From the NCBI GenBank assembly GCA_951799445.1, contig OX637293.1, positions 2,232,001 to 2,296,000 of the forward strand: a stretch of 64,000 nucleotides of DNA, read 5' to 3'. This DNA is from Pseudisothecium myosuroides. Taxonomy: Eukaryota > Streptophyta > Bryopsida > Hypnales > Lembophyllaceae. Below the pieces are notes generated by a model, which was given only the letters and a program-made list of their open reading frames with translations, made no database searches and was not told where the DNA came from. The position numbers were made by a program, and so were the translations under genes. Below, in pieces: positions 35,930 to 47,423 of the stretch (position 1 is its first letter; every line of letters begins with the position of its first letter).

Positions 35930-38431
35930 GGAAGACGACGATGGAGCTCTCGTAGCATCGAAGGGGAAGGAGCTGGAGCAAGCATGGACCTCGACAACTC
36001 AGGAAGTCCAGAAGCAGATGCAGCTTCTGGCCTCGTACGGGACGACGGCGGCAGGCGGGATGGCAGATGCGGCGATGGTGCCGCGGACGAATGCGTTGCT
36101 GCAGGACCACATGGCCAAGCTGCGAACCCTAATCGTGAGCTACGAAATGCTGGCGCAGCAGTATCCGACGTAAGTGATGGTGTGTCAGGGTTTGGGCTTT
36201 CTTGAAATTTGTGAATTTTTGAATCCATGCCAATTTTTTGAGCTTTGGGCCTGTGAACCTTAAACGTCCGCTGCAGTATCCCTCGTAAGTGCCGTTTCTG
36301 GGTTTCTGGGTTTCTTGGAATTTGTGAATTTGTGATCGATTCCAATTTTCTGGGGTTTTGGTGATGGGATGATGTGGTGCAGCGAGGAGGGAGTACAGGC
36401 GGGAATGAGGACCGTGCAGGAATGGAAGGATCAAATTCAGGCGTGAGTCCATCTCATCCCTTCCACCTTTTGTTGTGGCTTTCTTTCTTGATCAATTTTG
36501 TATTCTTTTAGGTGTGTTGCAGTAGGAATGAAATTTGTGGACATGAGAGTTTGATTCGCTGTAATTGAAATCAGTATATGAGGTGTTAAATTTTTTTTTT
36601 GTCGCCTTGAGATCTGGACTATGAATAGGATCAAATGTCCAACATCTTAGGTTGTTTGGGGTTCTTTTGCCGCACTTAGGTGCTTTTCTAGCGATTATAG
36701 TGAGGGGCATGGTTCTCTGTGAAGGTTTATGTACAATTTGATGTAAGTATCAAACTTTGGCTTGTATGTGTAGATTGCGAATGAGCTCAAGAAATGCCAA
36801 TCTTCAAGCTAAGAAAAACATTGATCAAGCTGTTGTGAGTGAGGTAAGAACATGTATTGAATGCTCTACTGTGATTTTTATGTAACCATAAAAGATGGGA
36901 TTAAACCTCACCTCTGAATTGCTGGCGCAATGGTGCCACACGATTTTGTTGAAACATGTCGTTAAGCAAATTGTGGTGTGATACTGAAGCGCATGAAATT
37001 GTAATTGCTACTTTTAAATTTAGCGATTGGACTTGCTTTGTTTTTTCAGAGGGAGCAGCTTCTCTCTGGTGGACAGGATGCTGACCTTCGCCGCCGGCAG
37101 TTGCAGTATGATCAATTCTTCTTGTCTCTTGTGCCTCTCAAATTCATCTTATGCAATGCAAATTTTTTATTCGATAATTTGTGCTTTTCTTTTTGCTTTA
37201 AACCCTCTTAAACAAAAAATTGATTGGACCCTATATTGCGATCTGATTCCTATCATATATTTTTGACTAATGTATGTTTGCATGTTGAAGGACACAAGCT
37301 GGAATGGCTTCTTTTGCCGAGGGTATCACTGATGGATTGCGTCGCACCCGCCAAATGATGATTCAGGTCAGGAGACCTTCTATTTTTCAATTGTGGAAAA
37401 TCTTCATTTTGATGCATAGTAATACAGGTCATGAGTGCCCCTGTCAAGTAAAATTTGCATGGATTGCACTTTTTCTAATAGATATTGCAACATGTACCTT
37501 GTTTACAATGGTGATCTTGCGTGTGTGCTATGTCATGGTTGGTGTGTTATTGATTTTGCTAATGTGGAGTTTGTCCTCATCTTGGATCTTTGTAGGAAGT
37601 GGAGCGAAATACAGCTACTTTGAGTGTATTAGGTAGGTTCTTGTGATTTCATAGAAAATTCACTACCACCTCTTTATTCATGAACTCTAGAAACTATGAT
37701 CAATAATTTGCTAGGATTCACTTTTTATCTAGTCAGTAACCAAGAAACTAATGACGTTGCATGACGTTTGTAGATTCCAATAGATACTGATTGTTTCTTT
37801 GTTGGCCATGGTCAGATCAATCAAATGCGACACTCCGAAAGGCGGATGCAGAGTACAAAGGTCAACGTTCCATTTTGAGTGTGACTCGTTCAAAGATAAC
37901 CTTATTGACAAGGCAGGATTTGATTGACAGGTATATAGTGGCCTCTTGTTGGTTCTGAAGTTTGTTTTAGTTCATACAATTGTTAGGAGAAGTGATTACT
38001 TATCCAGTTCTAATAATACTGCCATTACTTCTAGTTGTCTCATTTATTCAAGGGTGAAAGCATTACTAATCTTGTGCATGTGTGACGAATTTGAAATTAG
38101 GGCGTTGGTGATCTTCTTCGTCTTCATTTTCCTCTCTGTGTGTTTCTACATCACATTGAGGCGGTTGCCAGTTGTAAAGCATTACGTACGAGGATCTCCA
38201 GCATTGCCTGTACATCAGCCACCGCCAAAGATACCTCCACCACCTTCCTTTTCACAATCTCCTTCACGAGATTCCTTCTCTAGAGGGGGTGGGCATGAGC
38301 GAGATCTTTATGAGTCTGTTCCTAAGTCTCATGACCTCCAAGGTGTACAGTCCCAGCTTCCAGGTACTCCTGAATTCGTCTTACACACTGATGCCCGAAC
38401 ACATGACCCTCGGTATCATGAAGAATTGTGA
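35817..38431 (+). CDS. SEC20: SEC20-family SNARE (ER-Golgi retrograde Qb-type t-SNARE)
   Basis: Eight exons join in phase: 35817-36169, 36383-36442, 36774-36843, 37050-37105, 37291-37366, 37596-37632, 37816-37930, 38101-38431. They give 1098 nt, 365 residues. SEC20 acts on the ER membrane in fusion of Golgi-derived COPI vesicles. The acidic N-terminus contains a duplicated MEDDDTKFNFGE-like segment (residues 1-12 and 25-37). Exons 3-7 give the SNARE core (LRMSSRNANLQAKK, GITDGLRRTRQMMIQEVERN, LRKADAEYKGQRSIL, LLTRQDLIDR), matching plant SEC20. The last exon starts with one hydrophobic segment (about residues 257-274), then a Pro-rich lumenal tail ending in HEEL. That is a variant of the HDEL retrieval signal found on yeast SEC20. 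An acceptor at about 38060 would add residues before the membrane span; the one at 38101 fits the family better. The ATG at 35889 could be the original start, since the first lies in a tandem duplication. No gene in the window overlaps it. Confidence 0.9.
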
Positions 38432-38887
38432 CTGGCTCTCATTGGCATTTCGAAATACTTTGTTTTCCAAGGGTACATGTACTATTGTATAGAGGAGTGT
38501 CAAACCTCACCATGTCTTGCTCTGTGGTTTGCAAGTGTGTTACCTAATTGTGCACTGTGTGATTCTTTTTTCTTCAAAAGTACTTGAGCTCTCTTTCAGT
38601 TTTGGAGCATGATTCAGAAATTGCTTTCTTCTGCTGACCAGTTCTGACACCCCTGCAACATCCTTCAGTCTAAGAAGTTGTTGATATTTTAGTGGTATTG
38701 TACTGGAAATTATTCAGGGATCTGTGTAATTGGGACTTGCATATCATCTTCGGCATTATTTGTGCGGAACAGAGAAGTGGGCTAGAGTGGCTGTCCATAT
38801 ACTGTAATGCATTTCATTATAGAGAAAATTGATGCATTATTGTTAATATGATGTCACATACTGTAATATATCAAATATCAAACACCA

Positions 38888-38893
38888 AATAAA
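38888..38893 (+). terminator. Possible polyadenylation signal of SEC20
   Basis: An AATAAA lies about 460 bp after the SEC20 stop codon. Plant poly(A) signals are degenerate, so this is only a candidate. Confidence 0.3.
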
Positions 38894-39210
38894 GCCTTTT
38901 GGTACGTTCAGACCTGGCCTTATGAAAGAGCAGGTCTTAAAGATAAAAAAATGAAAGAGCACTGGTTATTTTTCCCATCCTCATATTTAGGACTGGGTAC
39001 CATTAATTTTGCTTCAATTTGCGGATTCAGTAACTTAGTTCCGTTGGTGTTCACACATGATGCTCTGCAACTGTAATTTGGTATGGCAAGATTGATGAGA
39101 CTACTTAATTGAGACGACCCTGTCACACTAGAGTTGAGGTCTTAAGGAGCGGAATAGGCCCTTGTCGCGTGGGTCCATGCCATTGTCGCAGGAGTTGTTT
39201 TCTTCTTTTA

Positions 39211-41169
39211 TCATCGTTGGAGTCGTGTGGCGCTGCGGTGGTTCTCGGGATTTCCGTTTGCGCTGGAATGATTGTTCTGCTCTGTGGATTCTGGATGTGC
39301 TGCAAGAGGAAGACGAGGTCTGTTGAGCTTCTGTTTCATTGGAGGTTTTACTATTTTGCGTCGATCACCTTGGGTGTTAAAGTCTTCTTTACAGATTCTG
39401 AAATTTTCGGAACACGGGCTGGAGAAGGCTGGGCGATTGCTCCAGTTAGTTTCTGAGCCCCTACAATACAAAGGAAGGAGTTTATCTGAACTGAGGCCTA
39501 GTGCATCTGTGCATGCATCCTCAATTTCAGAAGTAGAGGCAAAAGCACACCAAGGAGAGGAAAGACCGTGATCGGAGCAGAAAAATCCTTGACGACATCG
39601 TCCACATGCGGCTTTCAATTTCTTTGCATCCCGAGTAAGATCACCTGTCTTAACCATCTGCATGGACTTGGGAGCTTTAGGACTTGGAGCTACACGAATT
39701 ATGGGCTTCTCAGACGAATGCTTTCCCGTTGCGCATCTATGTAAAATCCCACCATTCTACTGATCAGTCGATACTAGACTATGCTGATTCATCACTACAG
39801 AGCCAAATATCATATTCAAAGAAGATGAACTGGAGCATCTGAATATGCATAAACGGTTGCTCAAGCAGTGTCTCTCCACAAGTGACAGATTGCCAATTCT
39901 TCAGTCTAAAATTCTTTAGATTTCTCCAATATGTCAACATGATACAGTAGAACCTCTCTTAGTGCATACTCTAGTAGTGCATAGTATGCACTAAGAGAGA
40001 TTGTACTTTGAAACTTTTATTGCTCAACAGTGGTTGGAGGCCTTGTAGTTAGAAGCCATGTGGTTGGAGGCCCTGTAGTTAGAAGCCACGTTAGGTAGTG
40101 AACAGTACTGAACCTCTTCAAATGCATAAACCTCTCTTAGTGCATAGTCCCAACACTATGCACTAAGAGAGGTTCTACTGTATACTTCAATTCTTCTTGC
40201 AACATGAGAAATTCAGAACGAAAAAACTTGGTTTGGACAGATTTGGCTCTTGCAAAATTACGTGGTGTATCGGTATGTTAACAGACATGCCGATACTGAT
40301 CAACTTGGTTTGAAATTGTCACATGCAAGCACCGATTCCCGTGCAATATTGCTTCAAAATCAGCTAGTTGAACTTAAAAAGCAAGGGTCGGGTCCAAGTT
40401 TGATCAGTACTGCTGTATGTTCCACTGGTTTGTACCGGTATTTGAATGAAATTTTGGTATATTTAAGTGTAGCTAGTATGAAAAACATAACAGTAGTACC
40501 ACGCAAATTTAAATGGTAGGAGGTCCTATAATGGAGCATTTAAGGGCTGGAACTGAATTTTGAGGAGGTGAAATATCTTGAAAAAAATTTCAGTCAATTT
40601 TCCTTGAAAAACAGATTGAACTGACATCTAACCCAAGTCGTTTCATATAGTTTCATGTTTTTTTGAATTAGTTAAAAAATTTTGAAGTTGAAATGGCATA
40701 GGGCTCTAAACTGGTGCCCTAGCTAAAATGTACACAGTCTGTACATTGATGGAGGCTATGAAAAAATAACATGTACAAACAGTTTACATTTCAGTTAGGG
40801 CTCCATTTTAGAGCCCGCTCCATTTTAGAGCCCGCTCCATTTAAGGACCTCCTACCTTACACAGCCGGAAACTTTGCAAAACCTAAAATGCCTCGATTCT
40901 AGCTCCAGAATCGAGGATGGCCAATTAAGTAAGAGAGCAACCTTTTTTACTGGGGCAGGATTTCATCAACAACAGGGTGTGGATTGTCGATCTGGTGCGG
41001 ATTCTCAATTCTACTGGAGCCACCAGCTGAGAGTGTTCGCACTGTCAGGGAGCTTCTGCAGGTAAAACACTCAAAGCTTGCTCGTCGGGGAAAGAAGATC
41101 TGAAAAGAGCAGGTTCGCAAACATTAAGTTCAACAAATTTGGAAAAAAATTCTCCTACCGTTGCAACAT
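39211..41169 (-). CDS. Uncharacterised protein, three predicted exons
   Basis: Minus-strand exons 41169-41159, 41055-40951 and 39736-39211 are linked by GT-AG introns whose phases agree at both junctions. They give 642 nt and 213 residues. The first exon could be longer: an open frame with CTLAEMLQR continues upstream to about 41203 before an AG, so the ATG at 41169 may be internal. The protein starts MLQRSSLTVRTLSAGGSSR and has a basic, proline-containing middle. It then has a short cysteine cluster (CGRCRQGFFC, then W-C a few residues later) that could bind a metal. The C-terminal half is low in hydrophobicity. I do not recognise the family. The long intron 1.2 kb in size (39737-40950) hosts a pogo-like MITE and a foldback element. 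The gene converges with SEC20. The opposite strand has a hydrophobic frame at 39109-39456, which I regard as a shadow. Confidence 0.5.
39945..40180. mobile_element. Pogo/Emigrant-like MITE, 236 bp
   Basis: Ends are CAGTAGAACCTCTCTTAGTG and its inverse, flanked by TA (39943-39944 and 40181-40182). A CAGTA(A/G)AACCTCT terminus with TA duplication is that of Emigrant/Lemi1 and Tigger-type pogo elements. A second internal hairpin (GTGCATA...TATGCAC) follows each end. Inside, a 31-bp unit beginning GTGGTTGGAGGCC is repeated twice. Confidence 0.85.
40514..40857. mobile_element. AGGTAG-type foldback element (about 344 bp)
   Basis: GGTAGGAGGTCCT on the left is inverted as AGGACCTCCTACCT on the right, with TA after the right end. 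The left flank has drifted (AT instead of TA). GAGCCCGCTCCATTT is tandemly repeated near the right end. It lies in an intron of the uncharacterised minus-strand gene. Confidence 0.6.
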
Positions 41170-41284
41170 TTCAGCCAGTGTACAGCGACTAGAAATCTCT
41201 ATCTGTACAATTGGCTGGCTTTAAGGCCTAGGGTTTGCTGAAAAGCTTGAGGCATTCCAATTCCTTGTGGGTTGCAGTCATCGC

Positions 41285-42010
41285 TCTTACTTATCCATTT
41301 GTATCCAGTGCTAGCTAAGTTGGTATATGAGTTGAGCCCCATTCAGACACCTACTTCATGTTCCTATTCAATCTTATATTGCGTATACATTATCTTTTTG
41401 AATTTTTGCTTTGTTGAACTTTGTGAAATTATTGAATATAGCATTTGTAGTACCCATTATGATATTTGAGGTGAGTTATTTTGGGAGGAAGACTTGGATA
41501 TGCAATGTGGATTGATTCTTGTGAGAGGTTGTATATGCATTTGGTAATTTTAATAGTGTTGTTGTATTTAGTAGGATATGTGTGGGCCATAGTTGTAACA
41601 TTCTAGCATTGGTAGGCAAAAGAATTTGATGTTCAATCGTCCAATTATCTTTGTAAATGCTTTCCTATAAAGGATAATTGTAGTCTGTGGTAGTGTATGT
41701 GAATGGAATCCTTTTACACTTTGATACCTTGGATACATTGTAGTGGTTGTCTTCTCTCCAATGTTAACAATATCAAATTCTTGTTGTATATGCATTTATA
41801 TTATCCAATTTTATAAGTATATGGTGATTTATATTGATAGGCTATCAATTTGGTTCTAGATGGTTGATAACTATTGATAGAAATTGATTGGTGATCGAAT
41901 TGTATTAAATTCTTCACTTGGCACTATGGTCTTTGTGAGTGTGGGAAGACTTTGAGTGGAAGTTGCAAAGAAAAATGATGTTTTTATTTGAATGTTGCTT
42001 ATACATTAAA
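41285..42010. repeat. Segment duplicated at 57.57-58.55 kb
   Basis: The sequence from CCATTTGTATCCAGTGCTAG to the AAAAATG.TGTTTTTATTTGAATG region matches 57570-58550 almost throughout (for example TTTTTGAATTTTTGCTTT, GAATGGAATCCTTTTACACT). The other copy carries an extra insertion at 57815-58119. No coding function recognised. Confidence 0.75.
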
Positions 42011-42249
42011 CCTTGTATATTCTCATTGGCAAGTAATAGGAGACACTATATGCAAAAGGTATAAATAGCTAAGGTTTTTTGGTAGATGTTTAAAAACCAT
42101 TTCTTCAAAATTAGGTACATATTGATTTGGGAGATGTACTATACACAATGTGAGCATTTCATCAAATGATGCTTTGTGCCACCTAATACATTTCGGGTAT
42201 CTCGACCTTCCATGCCCAATGAAACCAAGTTAATGCTAGCAATCTAAAT

Positions 42250-44340
42250 TCTATCCAAATGGCCACCACCATAATGCTCTCCAACATATTAACTTGAGCC
42301 TCATTTTCCTTCTCTTGTAAGAACTCAAGCACTATGTCTCATCTCAAATATCCGCTCAAACCTTGGAAACTTGGTGTCTTGACTCTAGCAATTTGAATAA
42401 AACATTATCCTAACTTCTCAATATTTCCTCCACTCAATTCTAAGATCTAGATGACAATTCAAAATTTTTGTAGATTACACAAATATTCTAACTAAGCTTC
42501 CTTGATATGAATATTCGTAGCATTTGCACACACTACTCCTTGTCATTCATTACATTGAAAAGCAATTTGATCTCAAGGTCACATTTGGTAGGAGCTTCCC
42601 TGACTGTGTATAAGGTAGTAGGCTCATAAAGTGACCGGGCTGTAAAATCGATCATGGCATAGAGTTACATTCTGCTTTCTTCCATGTACCAACAGTGTAC
42701 ATTTCAGGACATGGTCGCTTTTAGTGACCACTGCGTTTCAACTTCAAAAATTCATAACTAATTCCACAAAGGTCCAAAAAACATGAATCGACTTGGGTTA
42801 GATGCAAATCCCATTTTTCTTCCTACTAAAATTTACTGAAATTTGTTTTAAGGAGTTTAGCTTCCCCGAAATGGCAAACAGCTCTTAGATGGTCGGTTTA
42901 TGAGCCTACTACCTTAGACATTCTGTACAGTATGTCATCAATGGTGGATAATTCCAGCATTGTTTGTGCAATGAACACCAAGCCTTTGGTCAAGACTCAA
43001 GAGACTGTGACATGTTCATACTAGAATATGCATAATAACATTAGGCCTCCAGTAGTATTACAATCACCACAAATGTGGCTATTTAATTATTCTACTACAA
43101 TCGTCAGACATACATTATGAAGGTGAGAAGGATCTGTCAAATGAACTGCAAGATGAGTTGAACGCATTCATATCAAGCTATTAAATAATGGAAATCAAGC
43201 TCCACCCTCTCAAAACACCTGAATCAAATTGTCATTCTAGCATTTTTGGAAGATGACACCATGAGCTTGCACTTGCAGTAACTTAGTTCATATAAAATTT
43301 CATAATTTAATTCTGACCTTCATCAACATCATCACGCGTGGAAGCGCCGAAGTCCTCTACTCAAAACTGCCCGGAAAGCAAGGTTCTACAGAATTTCACT
43401 CACTAATTTTGCATCGCAAGAAATATTCGTCAATTAGAAAACCCGTCAATCAAAAGTTCAAAAGTCATTTTACTTGGACAAAGCCATTACCAATCTCAAA
43501 TGTCCATTGAAAGTCACCATTCTTCTAGGCGATCATCCATCAAAGCAGTCGGTAAAATTCACAAGTTAGGTCGAATCTCCAAACCTGTCAACAAGAGTCG
43601 TGAGTGACACTCACATACGTGAAGAGCTGGTGAACTGAATGCTAGAAATAGTTGAAACGCTTCCCGAGGGTGACGACCTCAGCCATGGAGAAATCTTGCA
43701 AAGAGTACTCTAAATCTACAATAAATCATCCGACATGTGCAAGTGCAGGCAAGGACACCATTTGGCGATCAAAGCATCTAACTGAATCGAAGCCCTCAAA
43801 ACAAGAACCTAAACAAGAGCTTCATTCATCCTTGCACGCAAAATCAATTCAGAATTCTCGCAACAAGCAGTCAAGGTACAAGGCAGGTAGATAAGGGGAT
43901 TCCTCAAACGAGTAAAGAAAGGAGATGATAAGAACAAGAGTACAACCACCACACCTCAGACAAAATGAATTTGGCAATTTCTTGAGAAATTCAATGCAAG
44001 TGCTCTCAATGTCGCCTTCAGGCGCACCCAATTCTCTAGTGAGCAATTGAAGTAGCCTCCCGAATGATCACCGACTCTACCAAAACTTCAATAATTCCTC
44101 CAATAAAAAAGTCACACATACTAGCAGGCAGCTTAAGTCGACGCTTCCAATTGAGTCTCCCGTAGGAAATGAAGCAGCTCTCTTGAGTGCAAATATCTCC
44201 CTTACTACAGTCCAAGCTCCGATGGTGTGCAAATTATTGTAAAATCTCCATTCACCACACTCAGGGAACCTTTCCCAACTGCAATCTAGAACCTTGTGCA
44301 CCGTCTAGAAGTTTGTCACATTCATTTTAAGGCAATCTGC
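42250..44340. repeat. Paralogue of the kinase pseudogene flanks, without the kinase
   Basis: 42500-42600 resembles 51040-51160 (GATCTCAAGGTCACATT). 43730-43890 resembles 52965-53110 (ACAAGCAGTCAAG). 43960-44070 resembles the stretch after 54150. In the second locus these segments flank the kinase frame, whereas here the intervening 42915-43640 shows no kinase similarity. Minus-strand frames at 43849-44046 and 44077-44301 may be remnants. Confidence 0.5.
42613..42914. mobile_element. AGGTAG-type foldback MITE, 302 bp
   Basis: Ends AGGTAGTAGGCTCATAAAG and its inverse, with TA on both sides (42611-42612 and 42915-42916). It is similar over its length to 44641-44951 (shared TGTACCAAC, GGTCGCTTTT, ACTAATTCCACAAAGGTCCA). 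Confidence 0.8.
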
Positions 44341-44640
44341 TAATCCATTGAAAAAAACGAAATGGCAATAGATATAAGTACTTTCATACTTAGCACGTCA
44401 AATCAAAGCTCACTTGTATGGTTGACGAAGCCTTTAATGTATTGTGTATTGTATGGTTTATGGAGACTCTACCTTAATTAAGTTCTATCAAGCATATCAA
44501 AGTGCTGCAACTTTGTGGATTGTAACACTGCCCCTGGTCAGTTCTGGTCTTCACTTTGTCAACCACGACAACCATAGACGAAAGGGATTTTGCATTGTCC
44601 AAGTGGCGCTCAATGACTACTTCACAAGCACATCAAGGTA

Positions 44641-44951
44641 AGGTAGGAGGCTCAAACTCCGACTGGGCATTAAGAGCAAATATGACTCAGAGGTACATTT
44701 TTCTTTCTTCAATGTACCAACTATGCACATTTAGGAGGTGGTCGCTTTTGATGACCACAAATGACCACTTTTTTCCAACTTCAAAAATTTGTAACTAATT
44801 CCACAAAGGTCCAAAAAATATGAAATGACTTGGGTTACATGTCAATCCACATGTCTTTCAAGGAATATTTACTGAAAAATATTTCAAGATGTTTTACCTC
44901 TCCAAAATTCAGTTTCAGTGCTTAGGTGGTCGCTTTATGAACCTCCTACCT
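44641..44951. mobile_element. AGGTAG-type foldback MITE, 311 bp
   Basis: Ends AGGTAGGAGGCTCA and, reversed, AGGTAGGAGGTTCA, flanked by TA (44639-44640 and 44952-44953). It is a homologue of the element at 42613. Confidence 0.8.
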
Positions 44952-44975
44952 TAGACCCCAAATCACCAAGCTTAA

Positions 44976-45612
44976 CCCCTAAATGCCCAAGGCCTGTTTT
45001 GAGTGACTTGGAATTTGCTCTAAATTGAACAAAATGCCAACATTTTGATAAGTTGTATCAATTTTTTTTTAATTGTAACCATACCAATTCAAACTAGACA
45101 TGTTAGAGATCTCATAGAAAAAGAAAACACAACAATATCACTTATAGAGTGAAAGATTATAATGTTTGACCATGAGGGTGTTAAAACTACAAAAACTTTC
45201 AACCCTCTTTTCACAAGTTGAATCTAAAAAAATGGTGACCAAAAAAATATGAGGTTAAAGAGCCTAACATGTATAACCCCAATCAATTTGTGGCTTCTTA
45301 AAATCTACTCTATAGTTTTTTTAAATGAATTTTGAATGTGATTTTTGATCCAAGATCTAGTGTATTTGAGGCTCATTTCCAAGAGCTCTCAACACTACGG
45401 GAAGTCAAGATTGCAATGGGTACCCTTGCACAAAATCTTCAATAGAAAAATTACTATTGATTATTTTCAAGATCGGATTTTTGATGCTAAGACTAGACTT
45501 CACAAAGAACTTTCCAAAAATATTAAACTATTAAAAATAGCAATTTGGTTGAGTTTTGTTTGACTTCAAAGTTTTGCAAACACCAGATTTTGGTGCCTCG
45601 GGCATTTAGGGG
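44976..45612. mobile_element. TTAA-flanked element, 637 bp (first of an inverted pair)
   Basis: TTAA at 44972-44975 and 45613-45616. Ends are CCCCTAAATGCCCAAGG and, reversed, CCCCTAAATGCCCGAGG. It matches the element at 45804-46439 over essentially its full length in the opposite orientation. Confidence 0.9.
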
Positions 45613-45803
45613 TTAATTACAGACAATTCAGTAGAAGTACTCCAAACAGAATCCCAAAATCAATAACAAATACTATAGCAAAATCCAACCCAATTTCGTA
45701 AAGCAAATGAAGCAACTCCCAGTGATGACTTCGCAGTGGAAGCTTCGACAGAGGGCAAGCCAACAAAAGCAGAAACACATGCAGACTGAGAGCTGCAGTT
45801 TAA

Positions 45804-46439
45804 CCCCTAAATGCTGGAGGCACCAAATTCTGGTGTCGACAATACTTTGAAGTTAAATAAAACCTAATCAAGTTTGTTTTTTTAGTAGTTTATATTTTTG
45901 TAAAATTCTTTTTGAAGTTTAGCTTTAGCTCCAAAAGTCCGATTTTGAAAATGATGGATTATGATTTTTCTACTCAAGATTTTGTGTAAGGGTACCATTG
46001 CAATCTTGACTTTCCGTAGTGTTGAAGGCTCTTAGAAATGAACCTCGAATACACTAGATCTTGGAGAAAAAATCACATTAGAAATTCATTTAAAAAAATT
46101 GTAGAGCAGATTTTGAGAAGCCATAAATTGATTGGGGTTATGCATGTTAGGCCCTTTAACCTCATATTTTTTTGGTGACCAACTTTTTAGATTTGACATG
46201 TGAAAACAGGATTGAAAGAATTTCTTAGTTTTAACATCCTCATGTTCAAACATTATAATCTTTCAATTCATAAGTGATAATGTTGTGTTTTCTTTTCCTA
46301 TGTGATCTTTAACATGTCTAGTTTGAATTTGTACGGTTACAATTCAAAAAAAATTGATACAACTTATCAAAATGTTGGTTTTTTGTTCAATTTAGAGCAA
46401 ATTTCAAGAAGCTCAAAACAGGTCTTGGGCATTTAGGGG
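45804..46439. mobile_element. TTAA-flanked element, 636 bp (second of an inverted pair)
   Basis: TTAA at 45800-45803 and 46440-46443, ends CCCCTAAATGC and inverse. It is the reverse-oriented partner of 44976-45612, separated by about 185 bp of unrelated sequence. Confidence 0.9.
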
Positions 46440-46519
46440 TTAAGAATGCCAATGGAAGTTGAGCCAGGGAACGCATTTCCTCCGCAATGAGGTAGAGGTA
46501 CTTATAACGGATAACTTAA

Positions 46520-47419
46520 CCCCTAAAGGACCATTGTTCCTTCAAGGGACGAATGTTTTTTGGGGCAGGTACCTATGGGCTGATTTTTTGAAACCTTTTT
46601 TGAAGATAGAAAAATTTGATTAGCTTTGTGGGAATATAATTTTTTTTCAATCAGTGCCCAGAAACAAAAGTTATGCTGAAATAAGCTCAAAACAAGGGCG
46701 AAGGGGCAACAAAAAAAATTCAAAATTTGAATTTTTTTTTTGAATTTTTCTTTCTCGTAGATATTTTTTTTCTACATGGAAAGCTTTTATTCATTCCATT
46801 TGGATTTGTTATGAGAAAGTTATGGACAATCTTGTTTTTCGGGCAGTTAGAGCATCTTCTTGAAAAAATAGCTTGTAGGATTAATTTCTGAATGCAATTT
46901 TCACAATTTAAAAAAAAGAAAGTTCCATATGGTTTAGTTAGCTTGCTAGAATAATGTCACCATTGGAATTAGTGCATTTTAAATTTCGTCTAAAAGATAT
47001 TAAGATTTAAGATTTTCCTTCTATCTCATACCTACTTCTATTTAATAATTTTTTGAAGAATAAACATTAAGTTTTAAGAAAATAAAATTCTAGACCCTCG
47101 ACTCAATTCTTTACAATAAATATTTAAAGCTCAAAACTTTGTAGTGCAAAAATTTAAAGTTAAAAATGTTCAAAGTCAAAATCTAATCTCGCAATGTACT
47201 GAAAATTTTATTCTTTTCACTTTAAACACAAATAGCTTGCAATTTGTGCGGTCAAAAATTTTGAAGTTTTTTCCACACATTTTCATATTAGTTAGGTATA
47301 AGATCCTATGTTTAGATGTGCAAAAAAACAATGTTTAATTTTTTTTACTCTTTGCTATAGAAATGAATGTTTTGAATGTTTTTTGGCAAAAAAAAGGCCT
47401 TCAGTTGGTCCTTTAGGGG
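46520..47419. mobile_element. TTAA-flanked element, 900 bp
   Basis: TTAA at 46516-46519 and 47420-47423. The ends CCCCTAAAGGACCA and TGGTCCTTTAGGGG are perfect inverted repeats. No transposase frame; the interior is AT-rich. Confidence 0.85.
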
Positions 47420-47423
47420 TTAA

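Noticed and set aside
39109..39456. Plus-strand frame with a membrane-like segment followed by basic residues
   Set aside because: It overlaps the last exon of the better-supported minus-strand gene and has no splice partners of its own.
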